From positions 3,558,858-3,622,857 of the forward strand of contig BCHH01000001.1 in assembly GCA_001599595.1 (NCBI GenBank): a DNA stretch of 64,000 nucleotides, given 5' to 3'. Positions 11,112 to 21,106 of this stretch are shown here, one piece after another; positions within the stretch are counted from its first letter, which is position 1; each line of letters opens with the position of its first letter. The stretch is from Beverwykella pulmonaria. Its lineage: Eukaryota > Ascomycota > Dothideomycetes > Pleosporales > Melanommataceae. Position numbers and translations under genes: made by a program. The notes beneath the pieces were generated by a model that worked only from the letters and a program-made list of their open reading frames with translations, made no database searches and was not told where the DNA came from.

Positions 11112-12419
11112 ATGGATCCTCGACAGCAACCTGAACGCCAGCACCAACGATTCTCATGGCAGAATCCGCCTGCGGACATCTCACTAGCAGAAGAAGCCCA
11201 AACCTACCAGCAACCTCAGCCGCAACAGCAGCCACAACAGCAACAGCAACAGTATCAGCAATACCAACAGCAGCCGGCTCAATTCGACCGCAATGTGAAT
11301 TCACACAATCGAGGCCTCTCGTATGCGCAAACCCCCATTGAGTATCGAGGCTACGCGCAGTCGCCGATTGAGCCTCCTCTTCCGCACTCTCAGTCTCCGC
11401 CGACACACATCGATCCCCACCCGCAATCGATCTACAACCCGCATAATATCCCGACCCAGCCTCAGCCATCTCAGCCACCACCATCATATTTGTCTGCGTC
11501 GTATCCGCCCGAAAAGGAACCACCCTCCCCACTATCACCGCTCAATGGAACACATCGACCAACATTCTCTCCCGTCTCTCCTCTGATCGAACCGCCGCGA
11601 ATACATACCCAACAGCCGAGCCAGCACGCAAGGCAGCGCAGCAACCTATCTCCCATCAACACGAACGTTGGGCAGTTCACCATGCCCCCAATACCACCCA
11701 CACCTCACTCTCACCCGACAGAAACCGCTGCGCTCCCCTCGAAGACGCCTATAACCCCCATTTCCCCCGGACCCATCCCCATCAAGGACCCCGCAGATTA
11801 CCAACTCCCTCTCTCCCCCAACAGTCGAAAATCATATGCCGCAGAACCATACTCACCCCATGGTCTCGCATCCAACCCACGACATGCAGTGTTCTCTCCC
11901 CACTCGGCCCACGGGCCCAATGGCCTCGACTTCGCCTTACATCAGCCTGGCCAAATAGCACATCCGAACATGGATCTCTCTGGAAACGGAAAATCCCACG
12001 AATGGAAGCACTCTCTCTGCGAATGCGGCGACATGTCTACATGCCTGACTGGGCTCTTCTGCCCCTGCATCCTATACGGCCGGACCGCATATCGGCTTTC
12101 CCAGCGCTCCGCGAAGAAAGACCCCACGGACATGCTGTCCTACAAAACTACGAACGGACATTGTATGCTGATGGGCGTGGCATGTGGACTTTGGGGGGTT
12201 TTCCCGATGCTGCAAAGGACAAGGCTGAGACATGCATATAAACTCACTGGGTCGCTAGGAAGTGACTTGCTCAAAGGGTGTTGTTGTTGCTGCTGTGTGG
12301 CGATTCAGAATGAGCGGGAAGTGAAGGATAGGGAGGAGTGCGCGAGAAGGTGGGCGGGTCCAGCCAGCACGGAAGTGTATACGGCGCCGCAACAGATGGT
12401 GTATAAGCCGCAACGTTAA
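11112..12419 (+). CDS. PLAC8-family cysteine-rich protein with Q/P-rich N-terminus
   Basis: 435 residues, intronless. Residues 1-300 are disordered and rich in Gln, Pro and Ser, including a Q tract at about 33-55 (QQPQQQQQQYQQYQQQP). The PLAC8 domain covers about 303-405. It opens CECGDMSTCLTGLFCPCILY and contains a hydrophobic segment (CMLMGVACGLWGVFPML) and a run of six cysteines at 390-395 before AIQNERE. PLAC8/PCR proteins are membrane-associated and in plants and fungi are linked to cell size and to divalent metal or calcium homeostasis. Which role applies here cannot be read from sequence. The long Pro/Ser-rich N-terminal extension is common in filamentous fungi. Confidence 0.88.
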   Translation: MDPRQQPERQHQRFSWQNPPADISLAEEAQTYQQPQPQQQPQQQQQQYQQYQQQPAQFDRNVNSHNRGLSYAQTPIEYRGYAQSPIEPPLPHSQSPPTHIDPHPQSIYNPHNIPTQPQPSQPPPSYLSASYPPEKEPPSPLSPLNGTHRPTFSPVSPLIEPPRIHTQQPSQHARQRSNLSPINTNVGQFTMPPIPPTPHSHPTETAALPSKTPITPISPGPIPIKDPADYQLPLSPNSRKSYAAEPYSPHGLASNPRHAVFSPHSAHGPNGLDFALHQPGQIAHPNMDLSGNGKSHEWKHSLCECGDMSTCLTGLFCPCILYGRTAYRLSQRSAKKDPTDMLSYKTTNGHCMLMGVACGLWGVFPMLQRTRLRHAYKLTGSLGSDLLKGCCCCCCVAIQNEREVKDREECARRWAGPASTEVYTAPQQMVYKPQR

Positions 12420-12644
12420 GAGAACTGGGAGGAATAACGGCTGACTCACACTCCTTTATGATACCCTTCCAAAACGAATTTCTTTATCAATATCAGGTAT
12501 ATTCAGTAATGAAACAATAGCATCCAGTTATTTCGCTGTTGCATAGGCCAATTCGCGCTAGCACACACGTGGTGATTTCAAAACCGACAAGGATCCGCGC
12601 TGTGAAATCACCACGCCTTCAAATTCAGCTCCTACATACCATAC

Positions 12645-12806
12645 ATGTTCTTCGAAAATCCCATACTTGGCAGCGACGGCAGTCTATGGAATGACTGGGA
12701 TGAAACTACTTTGGGTCAACGCTACACCAAGGAGAATCGGGAAAAGCTTCCGGAGGGATTCTTCTATCCATGCTGCGGGCGCTGGCAACAAGTCTTGCGT
12801 TTATGA
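12645..12806 (+). pseudogene. Decayed last-exon copy of the neighbouring Cys/His-rich protein gene
   Basis: A 53-codon frame on the plus strand repeats the pattern of the last exon of the gene at 13115-13811. Shared pieces are a phenylalanine-glutamate start, W-N/D-DWDE, then ENRxxxPEGFxxxCC. The CHG metal-ligand part of the intact gene (DENCHG) is replaced by DETTLG, and the frame stops soon after the CC pair. I find no first exon upstream (12420-12644). It faces the intact gene tail to tail, which suggests an inverted duplication that has degenerated, or an orphan exon. It could still be transcribed as a short protein. Confidence 0.6.
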
Positions 12807-13114
12807 TAGGTGGTTTGGGGTTGGCCAGAGGGTGGTGGGTGGGTAAAGTCGCAGGGTTTAAGAGACAATTGATGAGTACAAAGTTAGAGCTTGGAGGAGA
12901 GGAGGAAATTTGAGGAGAAATGAAAGGGAGATGAAGCGTAAGCCGAAATTTGAGAAGTACACGATAAATGATAGGTTGCTTGGAAAACTTCTTTGTAATC
13001 CTTTGCCAAGGTCACATATTTGCGTATGCACATGTATTCGTGGTTGTTTCACATCCACAGATGGTGTAGTAGTAACCACAATCCTGAGCAAAGGACATGG
13101 GCTGTCATTTGTTC
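12807..13114. other. Short spacer between convergent copies
   Basis: AG-rich then AT-rich. Presumably the 3' region of the intact gene; nothing else seen. Confidence 0.4.
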
Positions 13115-13811
13115 CTAATTCTCCTTATGCTTCGACGCCCAAGTCCTGATTCTTTTGGCCCTATTCGGGCGATGAACGGTCTTCCTGCAACCCGGATCAT
13201 CCCCTCTCCTATCGCAACAATCCCAGATGAACCCCTCTGGCCACTCCTTCCGGTTCTCTTCGGTGTCTTGAATGCCGTGACAGTTTTCATCCCAGTCGTC
13301 CCATACCGAAGACTCAAAATCTTGACTACTTTCTTCTATTCAAATGATGAGTTTTAGATGAGTAAGGGCAGGTTGGGGCCGAGCTACCTTCATGCCAAAT
13401 GCAACTATCTCGATCATTATCTAGTGTGTCGTACTCTTGTTTGCATTGCTCGCAAATCTCGTAGCGTTGGCGAGTATACGCTCGTTTTCGCTTTGGGCCC
13501 TGGGGAGAAGTGGTTGAATCGTTGGGCTTCAGCTCTGGAGACGCATCGGAAAGTTCAGATTTTGCATTTTCGTCTGAATCCTCCTCAGCAACCGTGGCTT
13601 GCTTCAACGCGCCTTTCTTGAGTAGTAGACTCGAACACGCGAGTTGAAAAGCTTCATCCGACGCATTACAGACTTCACGGAGCACGTCGCGTACGCGTTC
13701 AGGTGTCGATGATTCGATGACGTTGAAGAGAAGAAGCTTTACAGGATCCATGATGGGAAGAAGGTGGATCAGAGCTGATGAGCCGGTTTGATGCATGTTG
13801 AAAAAGTCCAA
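13115..13811 (-). CDS. Cys/His-rich putative zinc-binding protein, fungal family of unknown function
   Basis: Two exons on the minus strand, 13811-13388 and 13320-13115, with a 67-nt GT-AG intron, giving 209 residues. After an N-terminal helical region and an acidic Ser-rich linker comes a basic patch (GPKRKRAYTRQRY). Next is a paired metal-binding pattern: CEQCKQEYD...CIWHE, then across the intron VWDDWDENCHG, and then DCCDRRGDDPGC. This CxxC...C..H / WxDHDExCHG / CC..xxxGC layout is one I have seen in many hypothetical proteins of Pezizomycotina. It probably binds one or two zinc ions; DNA or protein binding is guesswork. The splice junction falls exactly between the two halves of the motif, which supports the model. 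See the decayed partner at 12645. Confidence 0.75.
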
Positions 13812-14096
13812 GGGGTATTTATATTCATGTAGTACGGTTACGACGCGTGATCCTTGTTTATCACAAGTCTACGCGAAGGACTAAACCCATTAGAGTATTC
13901 GTCATCTTTACCTGAACCTCACCTGAACCTCAACCTCATCCTCATTACACTTCTTCAAGCCATATTTATCAACGTCCATCTCAAGTTCATCATCCTTTAT
14001 TTCATCACCCTCTTAATCTCACGCCATCTTAATATCAAATTTCGCTGTTTCCGTACTTCAACCTCCCAAAGCAACGCTATTTTCTTAACCACTCCA

Positions 14097-14260
14097 CAAT
14101 GAGTCCCGGCTACTAAAAGGACGGCAAACTCATCGCACTGACCCGCAATGCCATCGACTCCGAGAAGCCCTGCGCCAGGTTTTGCATGATGTTGCGCCAG
14201 GGTCTCCGAACTGTTGACCACAAACTCGTTCTGTCACTAGAATCTGCAAGATTCTTGGAA
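14097..14260 (+). pseudogene. Possible broken small gene with in-frame stop at codon 6
   Basis: A pyrimidine-rich leader (13900-14096, ending ACCACTCCACA before an ATG) looks like a real fungal 5' UTR. However, the frame reads MSPGY, then TAA, and continues openly with KDGKLIALTRNAIDSEKPCA and more for about 50 codons. A single C-to-T change (CAA to TAA), as produced by repeat-induced point mutation or drift, would explain it. I do not recognise the protein. It may be a chance open frame. Confidence 0.25.
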
Positions 14261-14673
14261 AATAATTTATATCATGACAGTGACATTGAATTAGTGACAA
14301 CTAACTTTCTTTTGCTGCTACGATACAGAAAAACATCTACTTCTCATGTCTTCCCTGGCCAGGCAGTACAAAAGGAATGCATGCTGCAATCTGTCGTATG
14401 TAAAATAAAAAAGCTTTCGAATGTTTTTTGGCTTCTCCCATTGAGCAACGACAACTAAGACTAAAAAGAGAGAAAATGACAGAGCTATAATTTCTAGTGG
14501 AGTAGTTGGAAGTCGTATTGACCGCCGCACACACACTTGGACGAAGAATATGGGAAATCGAGCCATATTCTCAAAAAAAAAAAAAAAAACAGCACTATGA
14601 GATTTGCGCTCTAGGCGAGGATGCGGTGCCCAGTACGACGTCCCCAATAACAAGAGCAGCTACCTCTACTACG
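14261..14673. other. AT-rich spacer with poly-A tract
   Basis: Non-coding as far as visible; a run of 17 A residues lies at about 14573-14589. Confidence 0.4.
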
Positions 14674-14941
14674 ACGGCTGTCGGGAGTATATAGAATGTG
14701 GGAATCACGTGTTGATGTGTAGATCACGTGGGGATCACGTGGGGATGTATGGATCACGTGTGTAGGTACCAATCACGTGTGGACACGTGGGGCACTAGCC
14801 ATACTAGGCTAGTGCACGCGGCGGTGATGTGGATGGTATTCCCTCTGCTGCACCGCTTCAAGATAGACAAGCACAACGATTTATTACCCCCTTTGAGAAC
14901 CCCCATTGCTATTGCAATAGCCCTGTGAAACCAACAACGGC
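14674..14941 (+). mobile_element. Solo LTR (258 bp, 14679-14936) with 5-bp target duplication ACGGC
   Basis: The element starts TGTCGG and ends CCAACA, near-perfect LTR termini. It is flanked by the direct repeats ACGGC (14674-14678 and 14937-14941), the 5-bp duplication expected of a retroviral-type integrase. A closely similar 257-bp copy sits inverted at 58275-58531 with a different duplication. No second LTR or internal domain adjoins it, so it is a solo LTR left by recombination. Inside are six CACGTG palindromes (14706, 14725, 14736, 14755, 14774, 14784), a perfect 9-bp inverted repeat (GCACTAGCC / GGCTAGTGC, 14792-14815) and a TATATAGAA near the left end. The terminal sequence TGTTGG...CCAACA is typical of Ty1/copia elements. 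Orientation is tentative. Confidence 0.85.
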
Positions 14942-15508
14942 TTTTGCCATACTAACTCCAACCGTTCAACTAAATTGAAAGCTAATGGAAAGCACTGTAG
15001 GAGAGCTAGGGTTTGTGTGTATAAGTGGTCTTTTGGTAAGCCTGAGGATGAGCAAAGTATGGTCTGGAGCTGCTGTGGGGCATTGCGGACATGATGCGGA
15101 AGGTCGTACCAAGGGGAAGCATTGCCCGCATAGGCTTTTCAGGAAGAGAGAGTGGAAGGCCAATGGGGAAGAGCTGTTCAAGGAGACAAGCGAGGGCGTC
15201 GTGAGATATTGGCGTTAAGGATTCGTGCTGGCTAGATTGGTGTAATTTGTGTCTCAATTTTTTTCGGCCTAAGGAGAAGATTACGGTGATCTTTGGCTCA
15301 GGACTAGATGTAGCTACAGAAGAAATCAGATCCAAATATAAAGAAAACTCAAATCCATCATCTAGGCTTTTATCTAGTCTAACGAGCAAACACAAATAGA
15401 ACAATCGAAAGAACTCGCCAATACCATCAAACCTTACCAACCCCATACTAGCTTCTCCCATACCTTCACTTTCCTCTTCCCCTTTCCCCATCCTAATCCC
15501 ATCCCCAT
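14942..15508. other. Intergenic, no supported gene
   Basis: A 161-codon minus-strand frame (15006-15491) exists but lacks any domain and has unlikely composition. Taken as the 3' region of EFL1. Confidence 0.45.
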
Positions 15509-18500
15509 CTACCGCTTAAGCGTCTTCTGCTTCTCCGCATCCCTAACCAACATCTCCCTCACAGGCAAGCCCTTCCTCCTCCTCACTCCATCCATATACC
15601 TCTTAGCAACATTCTCCCTATCTGCCAGCTCTCCTAAATCCTCAAGCTGATCCTCCGTAAACGGGACCCAAAACGGATCTTCATCCAGCATCTCAAATCC
15701 CGTGAACCTGAGCTGCGGACTCGCAGACCCAGAACTACGCTTCCGGATCTCGTCGCTGAAGCCGAAGGACTCAGCGACCGGGAGAAGCGCTGAGATGGTG
15801 AAGGTTTGGTTTCCGGTTGTGCTGGCGGAGGAGGTCGAGGAGAGAGTTTCGCTGAGGATTGTGCCACGCCGACGCGTAAGGACAGCATACACTTTCCCTA
15901 GAACGTCGGTCGAGGCTTGGATCTCGCAGGAGTACATGGCAAGCATGATGCGAGGGCTCCAGTCCAAGAAACCCTGTTTTATCGAGTCTCGGACTGTCTT
16001 TATGACTTCACCGGTTAAGCGGCCCATGCGGTCGGGTGTGGCTTCCTCTTCAGAAGAGATGTTGACAGATACTTCTTCGAGGAACACTGCAATGCCTTGC
16101 ACGGGTTCCGCGCAGAGGGGTCCCTGCGCAGTGGCGAGTTGGAAGGCATAGGATATTTTGTCGGTGAAGGAGGACGGGGAGAGGGTGCGATCGGCTGAGG
16201 ACGAAGGCTCTGCTTCCGGTTCTGGGGAATTGGATTCGCGAAGTCTGCATATATGAATAATCAGCAACGATTATTGTGGAAGGGGGACATTAGAATTCTT
16301 ACGCTTTCCCACATATACTCCCACTCGTTGTATCGACCAAAATATTCGGCCCTACTCTCCTGGGCCCGAACGCCGTGATCTTCTCAATCACATCTGTCCA
16401 AATCTCCTTTTGGCCTTTAGCTTCTTTGAAAGCATCTAGAAGCTGTTGCTTGAACTCAACTAAGCTGAGAACATGGCCCACATCCTGCTGCTCTGCCTCC
16501 TCCATACCATCTTCCGCCACATTGCTCTCTAATGGCGTGTTAGCTCCAGTGCGCTTTCGTTCCTCTTCAGCTTTCCTCTCTGCGTATAGTCTCTTGATAG
16601 CGCCAGCATTCTTCCCAAGAAACTCGGTTACGGCCGGGGGCAGCGGTCGCACACGGAGACGAACAGAAACTTGCTTGCTTGTCGTCACTCCGACAACTGT
16701 CCCTCGCGGTAGATTCGGGTCTTTTGGTGGGTTCATCTCCGCAGCAGCAATGATCGATTCGCGATATGGCACGATGGGTGCACCAGCTTGGATCTCGCAT
16801 TTTGCAAATCTCTCTCTTAGATCTTTGAGACATCTCTCGAAATGCAGTTCTCCTGCTGTGAGAATGACATGCTCTCCGGACTGTAAGACTTCGTACTCCA
16901 CACAAGGGTCGCTCTGAACGAGCAGCTTCAGTCCCTTGATCATCTTCTCCAGATCATACGGGTTCTCGGGTTCCAGTGCGATGCGTACAATCGGCTGGGT
17001 ACCCATAGTGATTCCAGCGAGATTGACGGAGCCGGGTAGCTGCGAACAGAGCGTTCCTGATTTAAGGACGTGGCCTGCAAGACCGCCAATACCAAAAACG
17101 ACACCGGCTGGTACTGATGTTAGCGGTTCGAGTGAACGGCCCATCATCAAGTACAGCGCTGTAATTTTGACCTTCTGTGGTTCTGGCGAAGCGCGTGGTC
17201 TCGCAGGAGTGAACTTGGGTCCAAGGACATAAACTTCGTCACCAACGTTCAACGTTCCTGAGTAGATACGAGCAAAGCCGATAAGATGTTCAACCTCCAC
17301 ATTTGCTGACTCCTCTGCCTCTTCTGGAGTCTCCGTTTCACCGATTGTAGCTGAGCTGAGTGAGTCGGTCAACCGCTCTACCTCTTGCTTTCCGCCGTTT
17401 GCAAGAGCCTGTTGTCGGGCTATTTCTGCTCGCTTCTTGCGTCCCAACTCTATGGCCTCCTCGGCGCTGAGGGCACCGTTGCGTCGTTTATTCTCTGGAA
17501 GTTCGCTTTCTGGGACAGCGACCATCTTACTGACATAGGCGACAACGGGGGCATCTTTAGACGTCTTGAAATTGACTACAGCGTCTCGGACCTCGGGCGC
17601 AACGTAATCGGAGCCAGGTGAGTCCTGAATCAGTTCGGGCAGGCGGTCCGCTTGCGCTTTGGGAGGAGCGGGGAGATACTCGATGACAGAAACGAGAAGG
17701 GCTGTGGAAAGCGGAAGCCATGCTGCGAAAAGGGCAGTCAAGAGAGCGCGTGGGTCTCGGGAGCGAAGAATGTGGGGTGGAAGGGTAAGGGAGAGAGATT
17801 TCGTGATCTTTTCTACCATGAGGGGATCTCTGTGTGTCGAAATGAATGAGTATATTGGCTACGGTATATACAGGACAAACATGAATAGAATTGACAAGAG
17901 AGAGGAAATCCACGCACCCCTTCCCATTGTTACCTCCTGTAGTAGCTGCATAGACGGCCCAGATATTATCGAGAACCAGCTGTACGAACATGGGCTTCAG
18001 AGTGCGGCCTTTGAGATGCTTGGATCCCAGGATGCGTTTCGTTTTAGGGTCGAGGTAGAAGTCACCCCACAGTACCTTTTCGAGGACGGAGCGCTTGATG
18101 CCAAGTTTCCGCTCGTAGAGACCCGCAAATTGCTTTACAGTGAAGGCCCACCCGTCGATGGCGCTACTAAAGATGACGTTGTTCTTCTCGGGCGCAAAAT
18201 AAATGTCTTCATCATCCTTTTCCTCGTATTCTGCGGGAGTGCTAGTGGCGTCAATGCCATCGGCGTTTTCTAGAGCGCCGGACGATGCTCCATTTTCTTT
18301 TTCGGCAGCGGCTGCGTTCAGCTTCTCTTCCATCTTTTCTCGCCACCTGAGGTCGTCTTCCATTCGCTCACCCTGGTAGAAGCTCCCCATGACGGCGTTC
18401 ACCTGCTCCAATAGTTTGCTCAGGTGTGTGTAGGCCTCGCCCGGGCTCATCTTCAGCTCTGTGATGAGTCTGTCCATTTTGTTAATAACGAGCAAAGGTT

Positions 18501-19052
18501 TCAGCTTCTCGATCCACGTCTGGCGAAGCACGGTCACAGTTTGGCTACACACGCCCTCGACGGCATCGACGAGAACAACAGCGCCGTCGCACAGCCGGGA
18601 CGCGGTGGAGACCTCGTAACTGAAGTCGATGTGTCCCGGCGAATCTATCAGATTTATCAAAAATTCCCGCTGCTCGGGCTTGGCTGCGGGCGCGGAGCGC
18701 TGCAGGAGGGAGAAGTACAGCGAGATAGCGGACGACTCCATTGTGATGCCTCGCAGCTGCTCATCGGGCCGCGAGTCTAGAAACCGTATCTTGCCTGCCA
18801 ATTTCGGGGAAATGATGCCATTCGTGGCGATGAGGGCGTCTGTGAGGGACGTCTTGCCATGATCCTATGCAACGTGAGCAAAGATGAGGAAGTGTTGGAG
18901 CGGCTGTGCGCACGACGTGGGCGAGTATGCATATCTGATCGCCGTGTCAGCTATTTTGCGAAATGAGGCTCCCGCGGGGTTTGAGATACGTTTCTGATGC
19001 CTTCAGCCGCCTGCTGCAGCGAGACAAGCTTTTCGGGGGGAACCACAGGCAT
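15509..19052 (-). CDS. EFL1: Elongation factor-like GTPase 1 (EFL1/Ria1), 60S ribosome maturation
   Basis: An EF-2-like cytoplasmic GTPase that, with the SBDS protein, evicts Tif6/eIF6 from pre-60S subunits. Exons on the minus strand are 19052-18990, 18934-18914, 18864-17934, 17827-16303 and 16244-15509, giving 1,091 residues, the usual size. Exon 1 starts MPVVPPEKLVSLQQ. Exon 2 is a 21-nt micro-exon encoding ICILAHV, so the G1 motif AHVDHGKTS is built from exons 2 and 3. Then come RGITMES (switch I), DSPGH (G3) and NKMD (G4). An acidic insertion typical of EFL1 sits at roughly 180-230, and domains II-V follow (RVGPNILVDTTSG is the EF-2 domain IV pattern). The introns are 55, 49, 106 and 58 nt. 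The intron at 17828-17933 ends CACAGAG and has a second possible AG two bases earlier, which would break the frame. Confidence 0.93.
18914..18934 (-). other. EFL1: 21-nt micro-exon of EFL1
   Basis: It encodes exactly seven residues (ICILAHV) and is flanked by AG (...GATCAG) and GT (GTGCGC). Both neighbouring introns are in phase 0, so skipping it would delete seven residues of the nucleotide-binding strand without a frameshift. Confidence 0.85.
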
Positions 19053-19794
19053 GTCTGCTGCTTGGTGCACGAACGCAGAAGGGGTGCTGGCCTTGTGGTT
19101 GATCTGGGCTGCCTGTCCAGTGAGTCGGTCACGGGCGGGTCTGCGTGCGGAGGGGCTGTTTGGGAGCGACCAAAGGGGTTTCAGGCAGCGATATAAAAAG
19201 ACCACGCCTCGCACACCCGTCGCTTGGTGAAGGAGATCTGGCAAGACGTCGAGGCAATCAGCTTGGTGCGGTGGAAAGCGCCAGAAACAGGCGTTTGTGG
19301 GAATGGGAGGGATGGTTGGTTGCGATGCGAAGTGTCAGAATTTCAGCAGACGCCGCTGAACCCCGCTGAACCCGCGCTAGTGGCTCCCGCCGCCGTTCGC
19401 ACTGCTCCATCGGTGGCGGGCTGCGGGCAACACGAGCAGACGTCAGATCCCGCACGTCAGGTTACTCAGGCCGTCGCTCGATGGCCTCTGCCTGAGAGCC
19501 GCTTGCAACCACGCGTCAAGCAGGCACCTCACACTCGTGATCCAGCAACTGCTCCCCTCTCTATATATATACCGCCGCTGTCCTCGTAGCCGATGGCGTG
19601 GTTCCGGCTCCATGCGTCTCCCCTGTCCTCGCCTGCTTCCGTCCATCTCCCCTTCCCATAACAACTCTACACTATAACCACGCAACCCCGTCTTCTCTCC
19701 GCCGAGCACACAAACACCCGCACAAACGCTCTTCAGCCGTCGCACGCTTCTCCATTACCCTTTGGATGCGGAGGGCTCACGGCTGGAACCGACC
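19053..19794. promoter_or_regulatory. Divergent promoter region EFL1 / tandem-PH protein
   Basis: 742 bp between divergent starts. TATA-like sequences on the plus strand are TATAAAAAG at about 19192 and TATATATATA at about 19563. The latter is followed by a pyrimidine-rich leader and suits the PH-protein gene. A 121-codon frame (19224-19589) has no recognisable domain and lacks an ATG at its left end. Confidence 0.5.
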
Positions 19795-21106
19795 ATGGCG
19801 GACAACGTCCACCCCGCTGCGTCCAGCTCCATTGCGGTCCGTCCCACAGGAATGAAAATCACTCCACCCTCTGATCCGTCCCAAGTCGAGACCATCAGGG
19901 CCAACCACGCCGTTGTGGGTGTCATGTCTCCCGTCAACCAGAACGGCAGCTTCGAGTTTGACCGCGTCATCAAGTCTGGCACTGTGGTAAAGCGGACGCG
20001 CAAGACAAAGGTGAGGCGACCAGCTCGCGTGCTCTTGACGCTACTGACACTGCACACAGTCATGGAAGCCCATCTACCTCGTCCTACGCCCGAATCTGAT
20101 CTCCATCTACAAGGACAAAGACGAGACGAAGCTACGCCACCAAATCAACCTCTCCGACATCACCGCCATCGCGCGCCAGAAGGACTCCAAGAAGAAGATG
20201 GACCACGTCTTTGGCTTGTTTTCGCCGGCCCGGAACTACCACCTGGGCGCGTCCACCGAGGAAGATGCACAGGAGTGGGTGGATCTGATACGGGCTGAGG
20301 CGCGCATTGACGAAGAGGAGGAGGAAATGATCTGTCTGAGCCCCACCGGCAAGAAATCTTTCACAGGCTTCGAGCGCGCTCTGAAGCGAGAACGTGTTGG
20401 ATCCAGCTCCTCGGAAGCCGAGCCTAGGCTCTCGACTTCTACGTCCCCTCAGAACAACCGCATCGCGCGGCAGACCTCACATACCCTCAACTACTCCGGC
20501 AACGAGTACGGCTCGTTTTCAGACTTCTCCGACACCGGAGGCCCTGTGCAGGCTGCGTTCAAGGAATCTGCCGCCTCCCTTCCACCCACTTCGCAGCAGA
20601 ACCGCAATGTTAGCCAGGCAAGCAATGTTGGCTCAACGCCCGATGACGAGCGCGTTATCTACCATGGATGGCTCTACGTCCTGAAGTCAAAAGGCGGTGT
20701 ACGCCAATGGAAGAAGGTCTGGGTGGTCCTGCGTCCCAAGGCGCTCGGCCTCTACAAGAACGAAGAAGAGTACTCTGCGAACCTTATTATACCATTTGCT
20801 AGCATCATCGACGCGGTGGACATCGACCCGGCGTCCAAGAGCAAGAAGCACTGTATGCAGGTCATCTCGGAGGAAAAGAACTTCCGTTTCTCTGCCCCGA
20901 CCGAGGAATCGTTGGCGAGATGGCTCGGTGCATTCAAGAGCTTGCTAATCAAGAGGAAAGAAGCAGAAAACCAACGCGTGCTTCAAACAGTGCCAAGTGC
21001 AGGCAACCCTGAACCATCTGCTGTATCGAAACCGACGGCTTCCGTTCCGCAGCAGCCTCACCAAAAACCTGCGGCACCGAAAACGAGCATGCAAACACCG
21101 GTATAA
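19795..21106 (+). CDS. Tandem PH-domain protein (Opy1-like)
   Basis: Two exons, 19795-20010 and 20060-21106 (49-nt intron), 420 residues. The first PH domain spans about 58-160 (GTVVKRTRKTKSWKPIYLVL ... EDAQEWVDLIRAEA). The second spans about 285-385 (VIYHGWLYVLKSKGGVRQWK ... ESLARWLGAFKSLL). Both keep the terminal tryptophan of the PH C-terminal helix, and a disordered Ser-rich linker separates them. Yeast Opy1 has the same architecture and senses PI(4,5)P2 at the plasma membrane, so phosphoinositide binding is likely; orthology is inferred. The intron lies between beta strands 1 and 2 of PH1. The ATG at 19795 is preceded by an out-of-frame ATG at 19766 whose short frame overlaps the start, a possible translational brake. 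The C-terminal tail is Pro/Gln/Lys-rich. Confidence 0.87.

Noticed and set aside
14728..14928. Conserved 66-codon frame shared with 58283-58576
   Set aside because: The similarity is explained by both lying in copies of the same solo LTR; LTRs do not encode protein, and termini and target duplications are clear.
15006..15491. 161-codon minus-strand frame downstream of EFL1
   Set aside because: No domain, no plausible leader, and it lies in the expected 3' region.
18834..18864. In-frame TAG just before the EFL1 P-loop suggesting a pseudogene
   Set aside because: The TAG is the 3' end of an intron; joining to the 21-nt exon upstream restores AHVDHGKT.
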